Notes: generated by a model not told the origin, from the letters alone. 64,000 nt of DNA from Thalassomonas haliotis (GCF_028657945.1 NZ_CP059693.1:620001-684000); one strand, 5' to 3'; positions 28,266 through 37,295 are shown, counted from the stretch's first letter. Numbers and translations: made by a program.

Positions 28266-28427
28266 TGCAAAAGTAAAATGTCCGGGCTTACGCCCATGTT
28301 TAATTTAAGGGGTGATCCGGACACTTTGAGTTCCTAACTCACAGTTACTAATAACGAAGAAACCATAAAAGGTGCGCCGTCTGGCAGGCACTCGGGCCTG
28401 TTTGTGCATAAAAAAGAGGGTAGAAGC

Positions 28428-29630
28428 ATGTTTACGAATAAGAGCTTAACGAAAACAGGTAAATTAACCGCCGCTAAAAGTACGCTTGCAGCAGCCTTGC
28501 TGTTGGCGTTACCGGCAAGCGCTGCGGTTAAATTAAAAGATGCGGTTAACGACACTGAATTTTCATTCGGCGGTTATATGAAAGTGGATGCCTTCTGGAG
28601 CGATTTTAGCGACGGCTCCCTGGCGTCGAGCAATATTGGCCGCCAGTTTTATGTGCCCTCTACCGTGCCTGTGTGTGAAACTCAAGGCTGTGAAGACGGT
28701 GCCACCACCTTTGACGGTCACTCCAGGGCAACCCGTTTTAATTTCGCTACCCTAACCAATATCGACGGCCACAAAGTTAAAACATTTCTTGAGATGGATT
28801 TTTTAGCCACCCCCGGCGGCAACGAGCTGGTATCAAACAGCTATTCGCCGAGGTTGCGCCATGCTTTTATCCATTACGATAACTGGCTGGTGGGACAAAC
28901 CTGGACCACCTTCCAAAATACCGGCGCCTTACCCGAATCTTTGGATTTCTTAGGTCCGGCAGAAAGTACCATTTTTGAGCGCCAGGCCATGGTGCGCTTT
29001 AGCTATGGCGCCTGGCAATTCTCGCTGGAAAACCCGGAAAGTCTGGTGATGAACAATGGCGGCAATGGCCGTATCGATTGTGACGACAGCTCGCTGCCGG
29101 ATATGGTTGCCCGTTATAACCACAATGCCGGTTGGGGGCAGCTCAGTGTTGCCGGACTTTTACGGCAATTAAAAATTGATGATGCCAACTATGACAGCAC
29201 GACTTCGGCCTATGGCATCAGTGTCGCGGGTAAAATTAAATTGGGCGCCGACGATATCCGCTTTATGGGCTCTTACGGTTCGGGCATGGGGCGTTATATC
29301 GGTTTGGCCATCACCAGTGATGCCGTGCTGGATGATAAGGGCGGTCTTGAAGCCATCGACAGTTACGGCGGCTTTATCGCCTATCGCCACCTATGGAGTG
29401 AAAAGTTTCGTTCGACCTTAAGTTACTCCAGGTTTTCAGCGGATAATGAGACCCGGTATACCGGGCAGAGCGCGACTAAATCCGCCGACAGCATTCACCT
29501 GAATTTAATTTATTCACCGATTAAATCGTTAAGTGTCGGCGTGGAATATATCCGGGCCAACCGTGAGCTGGAAAACGGCTATGATGGCGACCTGGACAGA
29601 TTGCAGTTCTCAGCCAAGTATGTGTTGTAA
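28428..29630 (+). CDS. DcaP-like outer-membrane porin
   Basis: A 400-residue outer-membrane protein. It starts at the ATG 28428 (AGAGGG upstream) with a signal peptide ending ALPASAA. The mature part begins EFSFGGYMKVDAFWSDFSDGS, typical of DcaP-type trimeric porins, and continues with amphipathic strands such as RFNFATLTNIDGHKVKTFLEMDF and HAFIHYDNWLVGQTWTTFQ, ending in an aromatic-hydrophobic strand RLQFSAKYVL. DcaP porins import small carboxylates. Its position right after acs suggests passage of acetate or dicarboxylates across the outer membrane. A possible weak hairpin between acs and this gene (around 28279-28323) might reduce read-through. Confidence 0.85.
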   Translation: MFTNKSLTKTGKLTAAKSTLAAALLLALPASAAVKLKDAVNDTEFSFGGYMKVDAFWSDFSDGSLASSNIGRQFYVPSTVPVCETQGCEDGATTFDGHSRATRFNFATLTNIDGHKVKTFLEMDFLATPGGNELVSNSYSPRLRHAFIHYDNWLVGQTWTTFQNTGALPESLDFLGPAESTIFERQAMVRFSYGAWQFSLENPESLVMNNGGNGRIDCDDSSLPDMVARYNHNAGWGQLSVAGLLRQLKIDDANYDSTTSAYGISVAGKIKLGADDIRFMGSYGSGMGRYIGLAITSDAVLDDKGGLEAIDSYGGFIAYRHLWSEKFRSTLSYSRFSADNETRYTGQSATKSADSIHLNLIYSPIKSLSVGVEYIRANRELENGYDGDLDRLQFSAKYVL

Positions 29631-29639
29631 GCAAGTTAT

Positions 29640-29796
29640 ACCCATTGAATTAAGTATTTGTTCATCTTCGGATGGTCTAAAGGTCCAAGTTCTGCGTTGT
29701 TTTCAATGCCAATAGCCAGCTATTGCTCAATCAAACGCCTTGAACTTGAACCTTTATCCTTATCGAATATTGATCACCTACATAATACCATTGCTA
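29640..29796. repeat. Imperfect palindromic intergenic repeat (about 157 bp)
   Basis: The sequence is nearly symmetric around 29717-29718, with AATAGC-CA-GCTATT at the centre. Outer parts pair as well: AAAGGTCCAAGTTC near 29680 with GAACTTGAACCTTT near 29750, and ATTAAGTA at 29649 with TACATAAT ending at 29786. It begins ten bases after the porin stop. It looks like a MITE- or REP-type element that could fold into a long hairpin and might terminate the acs-porin transcript. Confidence 0.6.
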
Positions 29797-30036
29797 TTAA
29801 AACCATTAAGCCGGGCTGACATGGATGTCGGTCTGGCTTGTCACGTTCAGTTTAGCGGGAGAGTGGATTTTGCTTTGGCTTCAGTGACTTTCAAAAGGGT
29901 TGATTGACCCTGTAAGAGAAAGCTAACGGCAGGCCGCTTGGTTAAGGGAGCGAAAGCTTTTAGCATATGCTTTTTTTTGATAGCATGCCGACAGAAGTCT
30001 GTTGTATGTCATGTAATGTGGCTTGTGCTGGTCAAT

Positions 30037-30522
30037 ATGAAAAAAAACGGCTTTACCCTGATAGAACTGGTTACGGTGATCGTTATCTTGGCTGTGCTTG
30101 CCGTGGTAGCCCTGCCCAGGTTTATTGATTTGAGTGACGATGCCAATAAGGCCGTGACGGCATCGGTAATGGCAAGTTTTCACGGGGCTGCCGGACAGCT
30201 GCATTTGAAGTGGAATGTTTTGGGGGAGCCGTCGAGTATTGATGTTGGCGGCAATACCATACCTATGAGTGAAGAAGGTTATCCTGACAGCAGCACCGCA
30301 GACAGTGATGGCTGTCTGGAGATATGGGAAAATATTATGGATACTTCCATTAATATTGTCGTTTATCCGGGGACTGTGGCGACAGCTGAATGGTCTGCAT
30401 TACGTTTTGGTCCGGCCTGTGTTTACATTAATCATAACGGCGATGTTTTCAATAATATTGAGACGCCTTTTTTCTCCTATTTTCCAACGACAGGTACCGG
30501 GGTTGGCTTTAACTTGGATTAA
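30037..30522 (+). CDS. Orphan type IV pilin / pseudopilin
   Basis: Starting at the ATG 30037 the product has 161 residues with a class III leader MKKNG and the processing site before FTLIELVTVIVILAVLAVVALP, including the Glu at position 5 of the mature protein. The globular part has two Cys spaced about 45 residues apart (SDGCLEIW, GPACVYIN), possibly a disulfide as in MSHA-type pilins. No pilus assembly, prepilin peptidase or secretion genes adjoin it, so it must use machinery encoded elsewhere. The frame is open further upstream, but that extension lacks sense for a pilin. Confidence 0.82.
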   Translation: MKKNGFTLIELVTVIVILAVLAVVALPRFIDLSDDANKAVTASVMASFHGAAGQLHLKWNVLGEPSSIDVGGNTIPMSEEGYPDSSTADSDGCLEIWENIMDTSINIVVYPGTVATAEWSALRFGPACVYINHNGDVFNNIETPFFSYFPTTGTGVGFNLD

Positions 30523-30544
30523 AGTTAAGCTGTGGTTGATTTGC

Positions 30545-31792
30545 TTAACCGGCATGTGACTTCCTGAAATCTCCGGGTGTCATGCCGGTTTCCTTTTTAA
30601 AGGCCTTATAAAAAGAGGATCGGGCATTAAAACCTACCTCAAGCGCTATGGTTAATACGTTGGCGTTATTGTCGATAATCATCGGCTTGGCACTTTTGAT
30701 GCGCCATTGGTTGATAAAGTCGAAAAAGGTGCTGTCCAGGGTTTCGTTTAACGTCTGCGAGATGTAGTTAGGGGAGATGGCCAGGTGCTGAGCCAGCTTG
30801 TTTAATGACAGCGTGGCGTCGAGGTAGAGCTGTTCCTGTACCATTGCCGCGTTGATTTTGTCGGCGATACGCAAGGCCTGCTCTTCACTTAAGGCCGAGC
30901 GCTGATATTTCTTGTTGTGGCCGGTTTCAGCTTTTTTTGTCTCACTAGGTGTTGTTTCGCGATTAGTTTCCTCAGTATCACCGGCACTGCAATTTGTTCT
31001 CTTATCATCAAGGGGATTGATTTTAAGGGCTTCACTGTCGCCATAACGCCCCTCGAATCCCGGTTTTTGTCTTAAACCAAGGTAGGCCAGGCTCCATACC
31101 AGCAGCAGTGACAGGCTTGCTTCAAGTCGGCTGGTGAATGTACTTTCCAGCGCCAAATCTGACATCATTGCCAGCAGGGAGAGTATCCAGGTGCTAACGA
31201 CTAAAAGTAATAAGGCGTATAACCAGCCAAGCTCCCGGTTGTCGTTGTTGGCAAATAAGTCTTTTAACTGTTTTCGGTATTGAGACAAACGCGTCACGAT
31301 GCGGGTGACATAATAGCCCGACTGTACAACCCAGACGATTAGCGCCAGGAACACACTGATGACAGTGACCAGGGGCAGGCCTGAATCAGCCTCAACGCCG
31401 TCGATAAAAATGGCTTGTCTCTGTGCTGACGGCAGTGCGAGTATTAAGCCGGTGATGACCAGGCCAAAACCTGCGGGAACAAAGTGGAGCAGGTGCTTGC
31501 CTTGTATTTTCCAGGGGCTGTCACAAGTGAGCGCTTGCACATAAAGATAAAAGCTCGGCCCCAGCAGGAACCAGGCGGGAAACACCGCCGCTATATACAG
31601 GCCATACCAGGCTGGCAACAGCAGATAAAATGCCGGGCCGGTTGCCAGTACTGCGGTAGCAAGAAAGTAAGCGGCAAGCGGCAGCCTGGTTTGCCTTTGT
31701 TTTGCATCGGCTAACAGCAGGGGAATAGACAGGACTATTTGTCCAAGAGTCGCCATGGTAACGGCAAATATCAGCAGATCTTCCAAGTTCAC
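30545..31792 (-). CDS. AraC-family regulator with membrane N-terminal domain
   Basis: A 415-residue protein. The first 235 residues carry about seven hydrophobic helices (LLIFAVTMATLGQIVLSIPLLL and others), followed by a charged linker rich in Glu, Thr and Lys, then a C-terminal AraC DNA-binding domain with both helix-turn-helices (LSLNKLAQHLAISPNYISQTLNE and ALEVGFNARSSFYKAFKKETGMTP). The start is GTG at 31792 with AGGAAAA upstream. It is divergent from the DUF4386 gene 234 bp away, which it may control. Membrane-anchored AraC regulators of this layout presumably sense a membrane or periplasmic signal directly. A second copy of the architecture is at 36201-37295. Confidence 0.85.
   Translation of the reverse strand: MNLEDLLIFAVTMATLGQIVLSIPLLLADAKQRQTRLPLAAYFLATAVLATGPAFYLLLPAWYGLYIAAVFPAWFLLGPSFYLYVQALTCDSPWKIQGKHLLHFVPAGFGLVITGLILALPSAQRQAIFIDGVEADSGLPLVTVISVFLALIVWVVQSGYYVTRIVTRLSQYRKQLKDLFANNDNRELGWLYALLLLVVSTWILSLLAMMSDLALESTFTSRLEASLSLLLVWSLAYLGLRQKPGFEGRYGDSEALKINPLDDKRTNCSAGDTEETNRETTPSETKKAETGHNKKYQRSALSEEQALRIADKINAAMVQEQLYLDATLSLNKLAQHLAISPNYISQTLNETLDSTFFDFINQWRIKSAKPMIIDNNANVLTIALEVGFNARSSFYKAFKKETGMTPGDFRKSHAG
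30547..30595 (+). terminator. Possible terminator between convergent pilin and AraC genes
   Basis: AACCGGCATG and CATGCCGGTT (30547-30556 and 30581-30590) form a perfect 10-bp stem, followed on plus by TTCCTTTTT. The stem overlaps the 3' end of the AraC gene. The 24-nt loop is long for a terminator. Confidence 0.45.
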
Positions 31793-32026
31793 TTTTCCTG
31801 TGGGTTGCGTATCTTAAAGAATATCATGTCTTAACGGACATTATCTGTTTTGTTGTGAACAGTATTCAAAGCGAAAAAGTGTCCGCGCTAGTAGTCTCGG
31901 ACGACTTCAAGGCCTTTATCCGTCAGTCTTAGCGCTGAAGACGGTCATCTTTTCTTTTGGCTGAAATTAAAAATCACTCCGGCATTATACCGGTAAAAAA
32001 ATGCAAGAAGAATATAAGGAAAGAAT

Positions 32027-32719
32027 ATGAGTAACCTGCAAAAATTTGCTGGCATCGCAGCAATTTCACAAGCCCTGATCTATATCCTGGCTTTTATTGT
32101 TTTCGGGGCGGTATTGCAATATCCGACAGGTGATGATGTTATGCTGAAATTTCAGTTTTTAGCCGATAACCTGTTACTCTTGTCGGTGATGAATCTGATT
32201 GCTTATGTATTGTTTGGTATTTTGCTGACGGTGATGGTCATGGCACTACATGAAAGGTTCAAACAACAGGCCGGGGCCTTATCCCGGTTTGCCTGCGTGT
32301 TTGGTTTTCTCTGGGTCGGCCTGGTAATTGCCAGCGGCATGATCGACAACATAGGCATGGCTGCCGTACTGAAACTTTCTGAAACCGAACCTGAACAGGC
32401 CCGGATCATGTGGTTAACCCTGATGGTGCTCGTTGAAGGTATCGGCGGCGGTAATGAGCTTGTCGGCGGTTTATGGGTACTAGTGTTAAGTTTTGCCGGT
32501 TGGAAAAGCCACGCTTTGTCAAAACCCTTGTTTTATCTCGGGGTTTTTGTCGGCACTGCCGGTATCTCAACCTGTTATCCGGCAGACGTGCTCACGGAAA
32601 TTTTTGGCTTGAGTCAGATTGTCTGGTTTATCTGGATGGGGATCTTTATGCTCAGTAATAAGTTGCCGGAGCAGGATTCGGCGCTTCACTCCGGTCTTTG
32701 TACTACCGCAGCTAAATAG
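32027..32719 (+). CDS. DUF4386 membrane protein
   Basis: A 230-residue protein with about six membrane helices and the DUF4386 pattern (KFAGIAAISQALIYILAFIVFG at the N terminus, GGGNELVGGLWVLVLSFAGWKS in the middle, and GISTCYPADVLTEIFGLSQIVWFIWMGIFML near the end). Function is unknown. A good TAAGGAAAG site precedes the ATG. It is transcribed away from the adjacent AraC-type regulator gene. Confidence 0.75.
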   Translation: MSNLQKFAGIAAISQALIYILAFIVFGAVLQYPTGDDVMLKFQFLADNLLLLSVMNLIAYVLFGILLTVMVMALHERFKQQAGALSRFACVFGFLWVGLVIASGMIDNIGMAAVLKLSETEPEQARIMWLTLMVLVEGIGGGNELVGGLWVLVLSFAGWKSHALSKPLFYLGVFVGTAGISTCYPADVLTEIFGLSQIVWFIWMGIFMLSNKLPEQDSALHSGLCTTAAK

Positions 32720-33072
32720 CCTTATATTTGGCGTACTGTGTTTGTGCCCGGCTAAAGCGCTAATTTAGCCGGGAACGGACAGGAATTTGCCCCGTTTAAT
32801 AAAGTTTTTACTGCGCTAGCTTCGTCGCGGAAATCGTTTGATATCAGTTTTTCTACCACTTGCTGCTGTTGCTGATGATTTCAAAGATCCGGTTAAGGGA
32901 AGGCACAAAGCAGAGATTGTCAGCTGATTTTATGATAGTGCGTGCTTTACCCTGAACCTGCCAGCGGCAGGGCATTTTCCCTGGCATCTTAAAGGGTGAA
33001 TTGCCCTGTTAATCATTGGGTTTAGCTGATGATGGCGGTGGTTTTTCCTGGTGGTTATCGCCGGGCAACAAG
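32720..33072. other. Intergenic region with a strong hairpin
   Basis: No convincing gene in this stretch between convergent genes. The main feature is the 10-bp stem at 32747-32773. Confidence 0.5.
32747..32773. terminator. Strong hairpin after the DUF4386 gene
   Basis: CCCGGCTAAA and TTTAGCCGGG pair perfectly around a 7-nt loop, 28 bp beyond the stop. There is no T tract on either side, so it may be an mRNA 3'-end stabiliser or factor-dependent terminator. Confidence 0.5.
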
Positions 33073-34644
33073 TCAGCGCCGCTCGGTTTTTAACCCCATC
33101 ACCAGGCTGACACACATCAAGAGTAACACTAGGGTAAAAGGCAGACCGGTCGAGACGGCGCCGGCCTGCAAGGCTTCAATGGCCTGGGTACCGCCAACCC
33201 ATAATAAGGTGGCGGCAATTACACCTTCGGTTACCGCCCAAAAAACACGTTGCGGCATCGGGGCTTCAATTTTTCCGCCGGCGGTAATGCTGTCGATAAC
33301 CAGGGAGCCCGAGTCCGATGAGGTGATAAAAAACACCAACACCAGCACGATAGCAATAACCGAGATCACCTGGCTCATGGGGAGTTGATCGAACATCTGG
33401 AACATGGCCAGCGGCACTTCGGTGATGCCTTCTTTGGCTAAAATGCCTACCCCTTTCATGACCTGGTTGATGGCCAGGCCGCCATAAACGGAAATCCAGA
33501 CCACAGTGACCAGGGTCGGGATCAGTAATACCGCGATAATAAATTCCCTGATAGTGCGCCCTTTCGAGACCCTTGCGATAAACATACCGACAAAGGGGGA
33601 CCAGGAAATCCACCAGGCCCAGTAGAATACGCTCCAACCCTGGAGCCAGGCTTGATCTTCTCGCCCGTGAGGATTACTCAGCGGGATAATGTTTTCCAGA
33701 TAGGCGATTAATGTTATCGGAATCGTGCCCAGGGTGATCTTAAAGGCATTAAAAATCACAAATAGCAGTAAGGCCAGGGCAAGCAACATATTGACCTTGC
33801 TGAGCAACTTAACCCCGCCTTCCAGGCCGCGGACCACCGAAAATACCGCTAAGGCGGTGACCACGGCAATCACAGTGATCTGCAAAGTGATGCTGTTGTC
33901 GATGGCAAAGACATGTTCCATGCCGCTGGCTGCTTGTTGTGCCCCCAGTCCTAAAGAAGTCGCCAGGCCGAACAAGGTGGCGAGCACCGCTAATATATCT
34001 ACCAGGTGGCCGGGCCAGCCCCAGGTTTTATCGCCGAACAAGGGATAAAAAATCGAGCGGATAGAGAGGGGAAGGCCTTTGTTATAGCTGAAAAAAGCCA
34101 GTGACAATGCCACCAGGGTATAGATGGCCCAGGGGTGAAATCCCCAGTGATACATGGTTGCTCCCAGCGCCAGCCGGGCCGCTTCCGGGGTATTGGCTTC
34201 AACATGAAGCGGGGTTTTATACCAGGCGGTCAGGTAGGCGACCGGCTCAGCTACGCTCCAGAACATTAAACCTATGCCCATACCGGCGGCAAACAGCATG
34301 GCAAACCAGGACAGGCGTGAGTGTCTGGGTTTGGCATCAGCCCCTCCCAGGCGGATGCGGCCAAAAGGCGAGAACGCCAGGGCCAGGCAAAACAAGACAA
34401 AGATATTACCGGCCCAGATAAAGAGCAGGTCGAAGTTGGAGATGATTTGCCACTTGAGTCCGTCCAATACCGATTTGGCGTTTTCAGCATCGCTGATTAA
34501 GATTGCCAGCAAAAAAAACAGCACTAAACCGACACTGGCGACAAATACCGGGTTGTGAATATCAAAGCCCCATTTTTGGATATTATCCTGGCCTATGGTG
34601 TAGCTGGTACTGTGAATACTGTATTTGTCTTTACGATCACTCAT
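33073..34644 (-). CDS. BCCT-family transporter (betaine/choline/carnitine type)
   Basis: A 523-residue transporter with twelve membrane helices. Family marks are GMGIGLMFWSVAEPVAYL, the substrate-site segment SVFYWAWWISWSPFVGMFIARVSKGRTIREF, and FFITSSDSGSLVIDSITAGG. BCCT proteins take up glycine betaine, choline or related quaternary amines by sodium or proton symport, usually for osmoprotection in marine bacteria. The soluble N terminus has about 30 residues and the C terminus is very short, unlike BetP, whose long C-terminal helix senses osmotic stress. It is a single gene; the upstream 150 bp hold a nested inverted repeat. The ribosome site before the ATG is weak. Confidence 0.88.
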   Translation of the reverse strand: MSDRKDKYSIHSTSYTIGQDNIQKWGFDIHNPVFVASVGLVLFFLLAILISDAENAKSVLDGLKWQIISNFDLLFIWAGNIFVLFCLALAFSPFGRIRLGGADAKPRHSRLSWFAMLFAAGMGIGLMFWSVAEPVAYLTAWYKTPLHVEANTPEAARLALGATMYHWGFHPWAIYTLVALSLAFFSYNKGLPLSIRSIFYPLFGDKTWGWPGHLVDILAVLATLFGLATSLGLGAQQAASGMEHVFAIDNSITLQITVIAVVTALAVFSVVRGLEGGVKLLSKVNMLLALALLLFVIFNAFKITLGTIPITLIAYLENIIPLSNPHGREDQAWLQGWSVFYWAWWISWSPFVGMFIARVSKGRTIREFIIAVLLIPTLVTVVWISVYGGLAINQVMKGVGILAKEGITEVPLAMFQMFDQLPMSQVISVIAIVLVLVFFITSSDSGSLVIDSITAGGKIEAPMPQRVFWAVTEGVIAATLLWVGGTQAIEALQAGAVSTGLPFTLVLLLMCVSLVMGLKTERR

Positions 34645-34701
34645 CTGGGGTATCGCTCTGTTGGCTGCCGTTTGAAGCTATTAGCTCCTTCTTTGCTGCC
34701 G

Positions 34702-34770
34702 GAGATAAAGCTATCTCTACTAAATTAAGGATGAGTGATAAATTTATCCTTGTAAATTAAGTTAGTAGAG
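34702..34770. repeat. Nested inverted repeats upstream of the BCCT gene
   Basis: CTCTACTAA (34715-34723) pairs with TTAGTAGAG (34762-34770), and inside it AAGGAT pairs with ATCCTT. An overlapping alternative stem GAGATA / TATCTC (34702-34717) would compete with the first. It lies 58-126 bp before the BCCT start and just beyond the stop of the gene upstream. Confidence 0.55.
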
Positions 34771-34797
34771 AAAGTTTATGAGTTTATTCCTGTCGCC

Positions 34798-36129
34798 TTA
34801 GTTCGGGGGATTTGCTGCTTTGCTGTAGAGGTGGTTTCTTTCCTGAATTTTTGCCTGAATTTTGACCTTAATAAAGGCTTTGGCAATTTGCATCGAGACC
34901 TTGGCGAAATCCCAGAAAACCTCGGTATTGGCATTGATATTGACCGCCACCGACATCTGATATTCTGGGATCACCATCAGCCAGCTTTGCGCGCCCCTGG
35001 AAACCCCGCCGTGATTGGCAAAGGTGATATCTCCCAATTCGCTATCGAGTTTTCTGGTGAGCACCCGCCAGCCCAGGGAATAACCGTGAGGAGTTTCACT
35101 GCCGTCGGGCAAGGTTTGCGGTGTCCAAAAGGTTTTTCTGGTTGCCGGGGAAATAAAATCGTCCCGTAAAACCGCCATGCCCATTTTTACCAGGTCGGAT
35201 GAAGTAGAGATAAAACCGCCGCCGGCGAGTCTGTGGCTCAGATCTACCTTACGCCATTTCCTGACCTGTTGGCTGCGCCCTTCATCATTCCAGTAAAAAT
35301 TGACTAAATTGTCTGAGTTTTCTCCTTTAAATTCTGCCATGGTTGACTGCATGCCTGAAGGGGTAAAGACTTCTTGCTGCATAATGTCGAGATAGGGAGT
35401 GGCCGCCGCATTCTCCATTATTGCACTTAATAAAACTGTGCCTAAAGAGGAGTAACTGAAGTTTTTGCCCGGTGAAAATAATAACTCGCTGCTGTCAAAA
35501 ACCGATAAGGCATCTTCTACCTGCTCATACCTTGTTGATAAAGTAAGGGTTTTATAAAAACCGAGATAGTCGGTGTTTTCTTTATAGTGAGGTAGTCCCG
35601 CCATATGGGAAGCCAGCTGGCGCGGGGTGATCTGCCGCCATTGTTCATTTGGCAGGTTTTGCATGTAGTTTGAAATCGGTTGATCCAAGTCGATCAGGTT
35701 TGCATCCACCATCCTGGCCAGTGCCGTGCCGGTCAGGGCCTTGGCGGTGCTGCCAATTCGAAACTGGCTTTGTGGGCTTGCCGGTATTTTCGCTTCGATA
35801 TCCGCCCAGCCGGAGACACCGGCCCAGACGAGTTGATCATTTATCGCTACGGCCGCCGAAATCGCCGGGGCATTAATATCGTTTTTATGCCGGGTTAATA
35901 ACGCCTGCATTTGCTCGGCGGCATTTTGGTAAACCGGGTTATACAGAATTTGCTGGCCGGGGCTTTCTTTGGGTATGGCTATAAAGCGGTAAAACGGCAG
36001 GAAGGCTATTTTATTTTTATGGGCCAGGGTCTGATAAACCGGCCAGGCGAATATTAAAATTATTGCGAAAATCCCGGTTACAGCCAGGGATAAAACCTTT
36101 ACTTTTGATAACTTAATCATTTTATACAT
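34798..36129 (-). CDS. Membrane-anchored serine hydrolase, beta-lactamase fold
   Basis: A 443-residue protein anchored by an N-terminal helix (VLSLAVTGIFAIILIFAWPVY). The serine beta-lactamase-type motifs are Ser127-x-x-Lys130 in RIGSTAKAL, Tyr226-Ser-Ser228 in FSYSSLG where most relatives have Tyr-x-Asn, and NHGG near residue 393. The catalytic Tyr is kept, so it is probably active as a peptidase or esterase in the periplasm. It follows the AraC-type gene at 36201 by 71 bp on the same strand and is probably regulated by it. Of two in-frame ATGs, the one at 36120 has better GGAA spacing than 36129. Confidence 0.82.
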   Translation of the reverse strand: MYKMIKLSKVKVLSLAVTGIFAIILIFAWPVYQTLAHKNKIAFLPFYRFIAIPKESPGQQILYNPVYQNAAEQMQALLTRHKNDINAPAISAAVAINDQLVWAGVSGWADIEAKIPASPQSQFRIGSTAKALTGTALARMVDANLIDLDQPISNYMQNLPNEQWRQITPRQLASHMAGLPHYKENTDYLGFYKTLTLSTRYEQVEDALSVFDSSELLFSPGKNFSYSSLGTVLLSAIMENAAATPYLDIMQQEVFTPSGMQSTMAEFKGENSDNLVNFYWNDEGRSQQVRKWRKVDLSHRLAGGGFISTSSDLVKMGMAVLRDDFISPATRKTFWTPQTLPDGSETPHGYSLGWRVLTRKLDSELGDITFANHGGVSRGAQSWLMVIPEYQMSVAVNINANTEVFWDFAKVSMQIAKAFIKVKIQAKIQERNHLYSKAANPPN

Positions 36130-36200
36130 TCCAGAGTTGAGAATGTTTAAAGGCTAAGTAACTCAGGTTATTAAAGCTTATCGTTTTTAAAAAAAGCAGA

Positions 36201-37295
36201 TCATTTTTGAAAATGATCACGATATTCTTTTGGTGATCTGCCGGTTTTCGCTTTAAAGGCCCGGTTAAAGGTGGCCACCGAGCCATAACCCAGCTCCAGT
36301 GCCAGGGTTAAAATAGGTTTGCGGATATGACGGATATCTTCCAATTGCGAGCAGGCTTCAACCAGGCGGTAGCTGTTTAGGAAATCGGAAAAGTTTCTAA
36401 ACCCCAGGTGCTGGTTAATTAATTTACGTAACTGGTGCTCGGGGGTTGCGAGCTCGTTTGCCAGGGCTTTGATGGTTAGTTGTGACTGCATATAAAGGCC
36501 GTTTGCCATTTGCTGGCAAAGCTGTTGATAGACGGCTTGATATTCGACCGGGATCACCGGTGCGGTGTTATCCGTTATTTCTTGCTGATTTTCCACTGTG
36601 CTTGATAGCGGGGTCAGATCTTTGAAGCTGTCACGGAAAAAATACCAGCTAAATAGGGATGTCGATAATAATACCAGGCCGGCATTGCCGAGGCTGAATA
36701 GCGTGGCATCTCTTAATGAGGCGTCGCCGAGTTCTAACATCAGGATCAAAGAAAAGTAGACGCAGCTGGCAAGGGTTAATACCAGGCGGCTGTTGCGCCT
36801 GGCAGTCACCAGATCATCTTTGAGATCTTTGAGGGCGATAAAAATAATGTGCAGCAGCAAAATAAGCTGAACGCCGTGATTGATATCATGGAATATACCC
36901 CTTCCCTGCAAATAGCCAAAAAAGTATACAAACCACAATATGGCCCCGGCTGCCAGGGTTTTAGCCGTTAACGGCCAGCGTTTAGGGCGCCGGTGCTCTT
37001 TTAACATGCCCCCGTTTACCAAGCCCTTGTCTAACAGGGCAAGAGCAAAATACCATAACAGATAGGGGGTAAGTTCAGTGAAAAACAATAAAATCCCCCT
37101 GAGTATGCCGTAATGGTGATCCGGTACCGGGGCGGTCAGTAACAGGTAGGCGGACAAACAAACGGCCAGGCTGCTGCCAAGCAGGGCTTTTAGCTCCCGG
37201 CTGTCGGATAAAAGATATAAACTTAGCAGCGATAACTGTCCTACGGCTAAAAAGCGCAGCAGGAGATCTAAGAGATCAGGGAAAGATAAAGTCAT
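36201..37295 (-). CDS. AraC-family regulator with membrane N-terminal domain (second copy)
   Basis: A 364-residue regulator of the same architecture as that at 30545. About seven hydrophobic helices fill residues 1-225, a short linker follows, and the C-terminal AraC domain (about 255-360) has LTIKALANELATPEHQLRKLIN and ALELGYGSVATFNRAFKAKTGRSPKEY. It lies directly upstream of the anchored serine hydrolase gene on the same strand, a likely regulator-target pair. No ribosome site is obvious before the ATG, so translation may start differently or be weak. Confidence 0.84.
   Translation of the reverse strand: MTLSFPDLLDLLLRFLAVGQLSLLSLYLLSDSRELKALLGSSLAVCLSAYLLLTAPVPDHHYGILRGILLFFTELTPYLLWYFALALLDKGLVNGGMLKEHRRPKRWPLTAKTLAAGAILWFVYFFGYLQGRGIFHDINHGVQLILLLHIIFIALKDLKDDLVTARRNSRLVLTLASCVYFSLILMLELGDASLRDATLFSLGNAGLVLLSTSLFSWYFFRDSFKDLTPLSSTVENQQEITDNTAPVIPVEYQAVYQQLCQQMANGLYMQSQLTIKALANELATPEHQLRKLINQHLGFRNFSDFLNSYRLVEACSQLEDIRHIRKPILTLALELGYGSVATFNRAFKAKTGRSPKEYRDHFQK

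Noticed and set aside
28278-28325. TGTCCGG/CCGGACA hairpin after acs as a terminator
   Set aside because: The stem is short, the loop is 31 nt and there is no T tract; too weak to list as a feature.
32930-33115. Minus-strand open frame overlapping the end of the BCCT gene
   Set aside because: It overlaps the BCCT 3' end, lacks a ribosome site and has no coding character.
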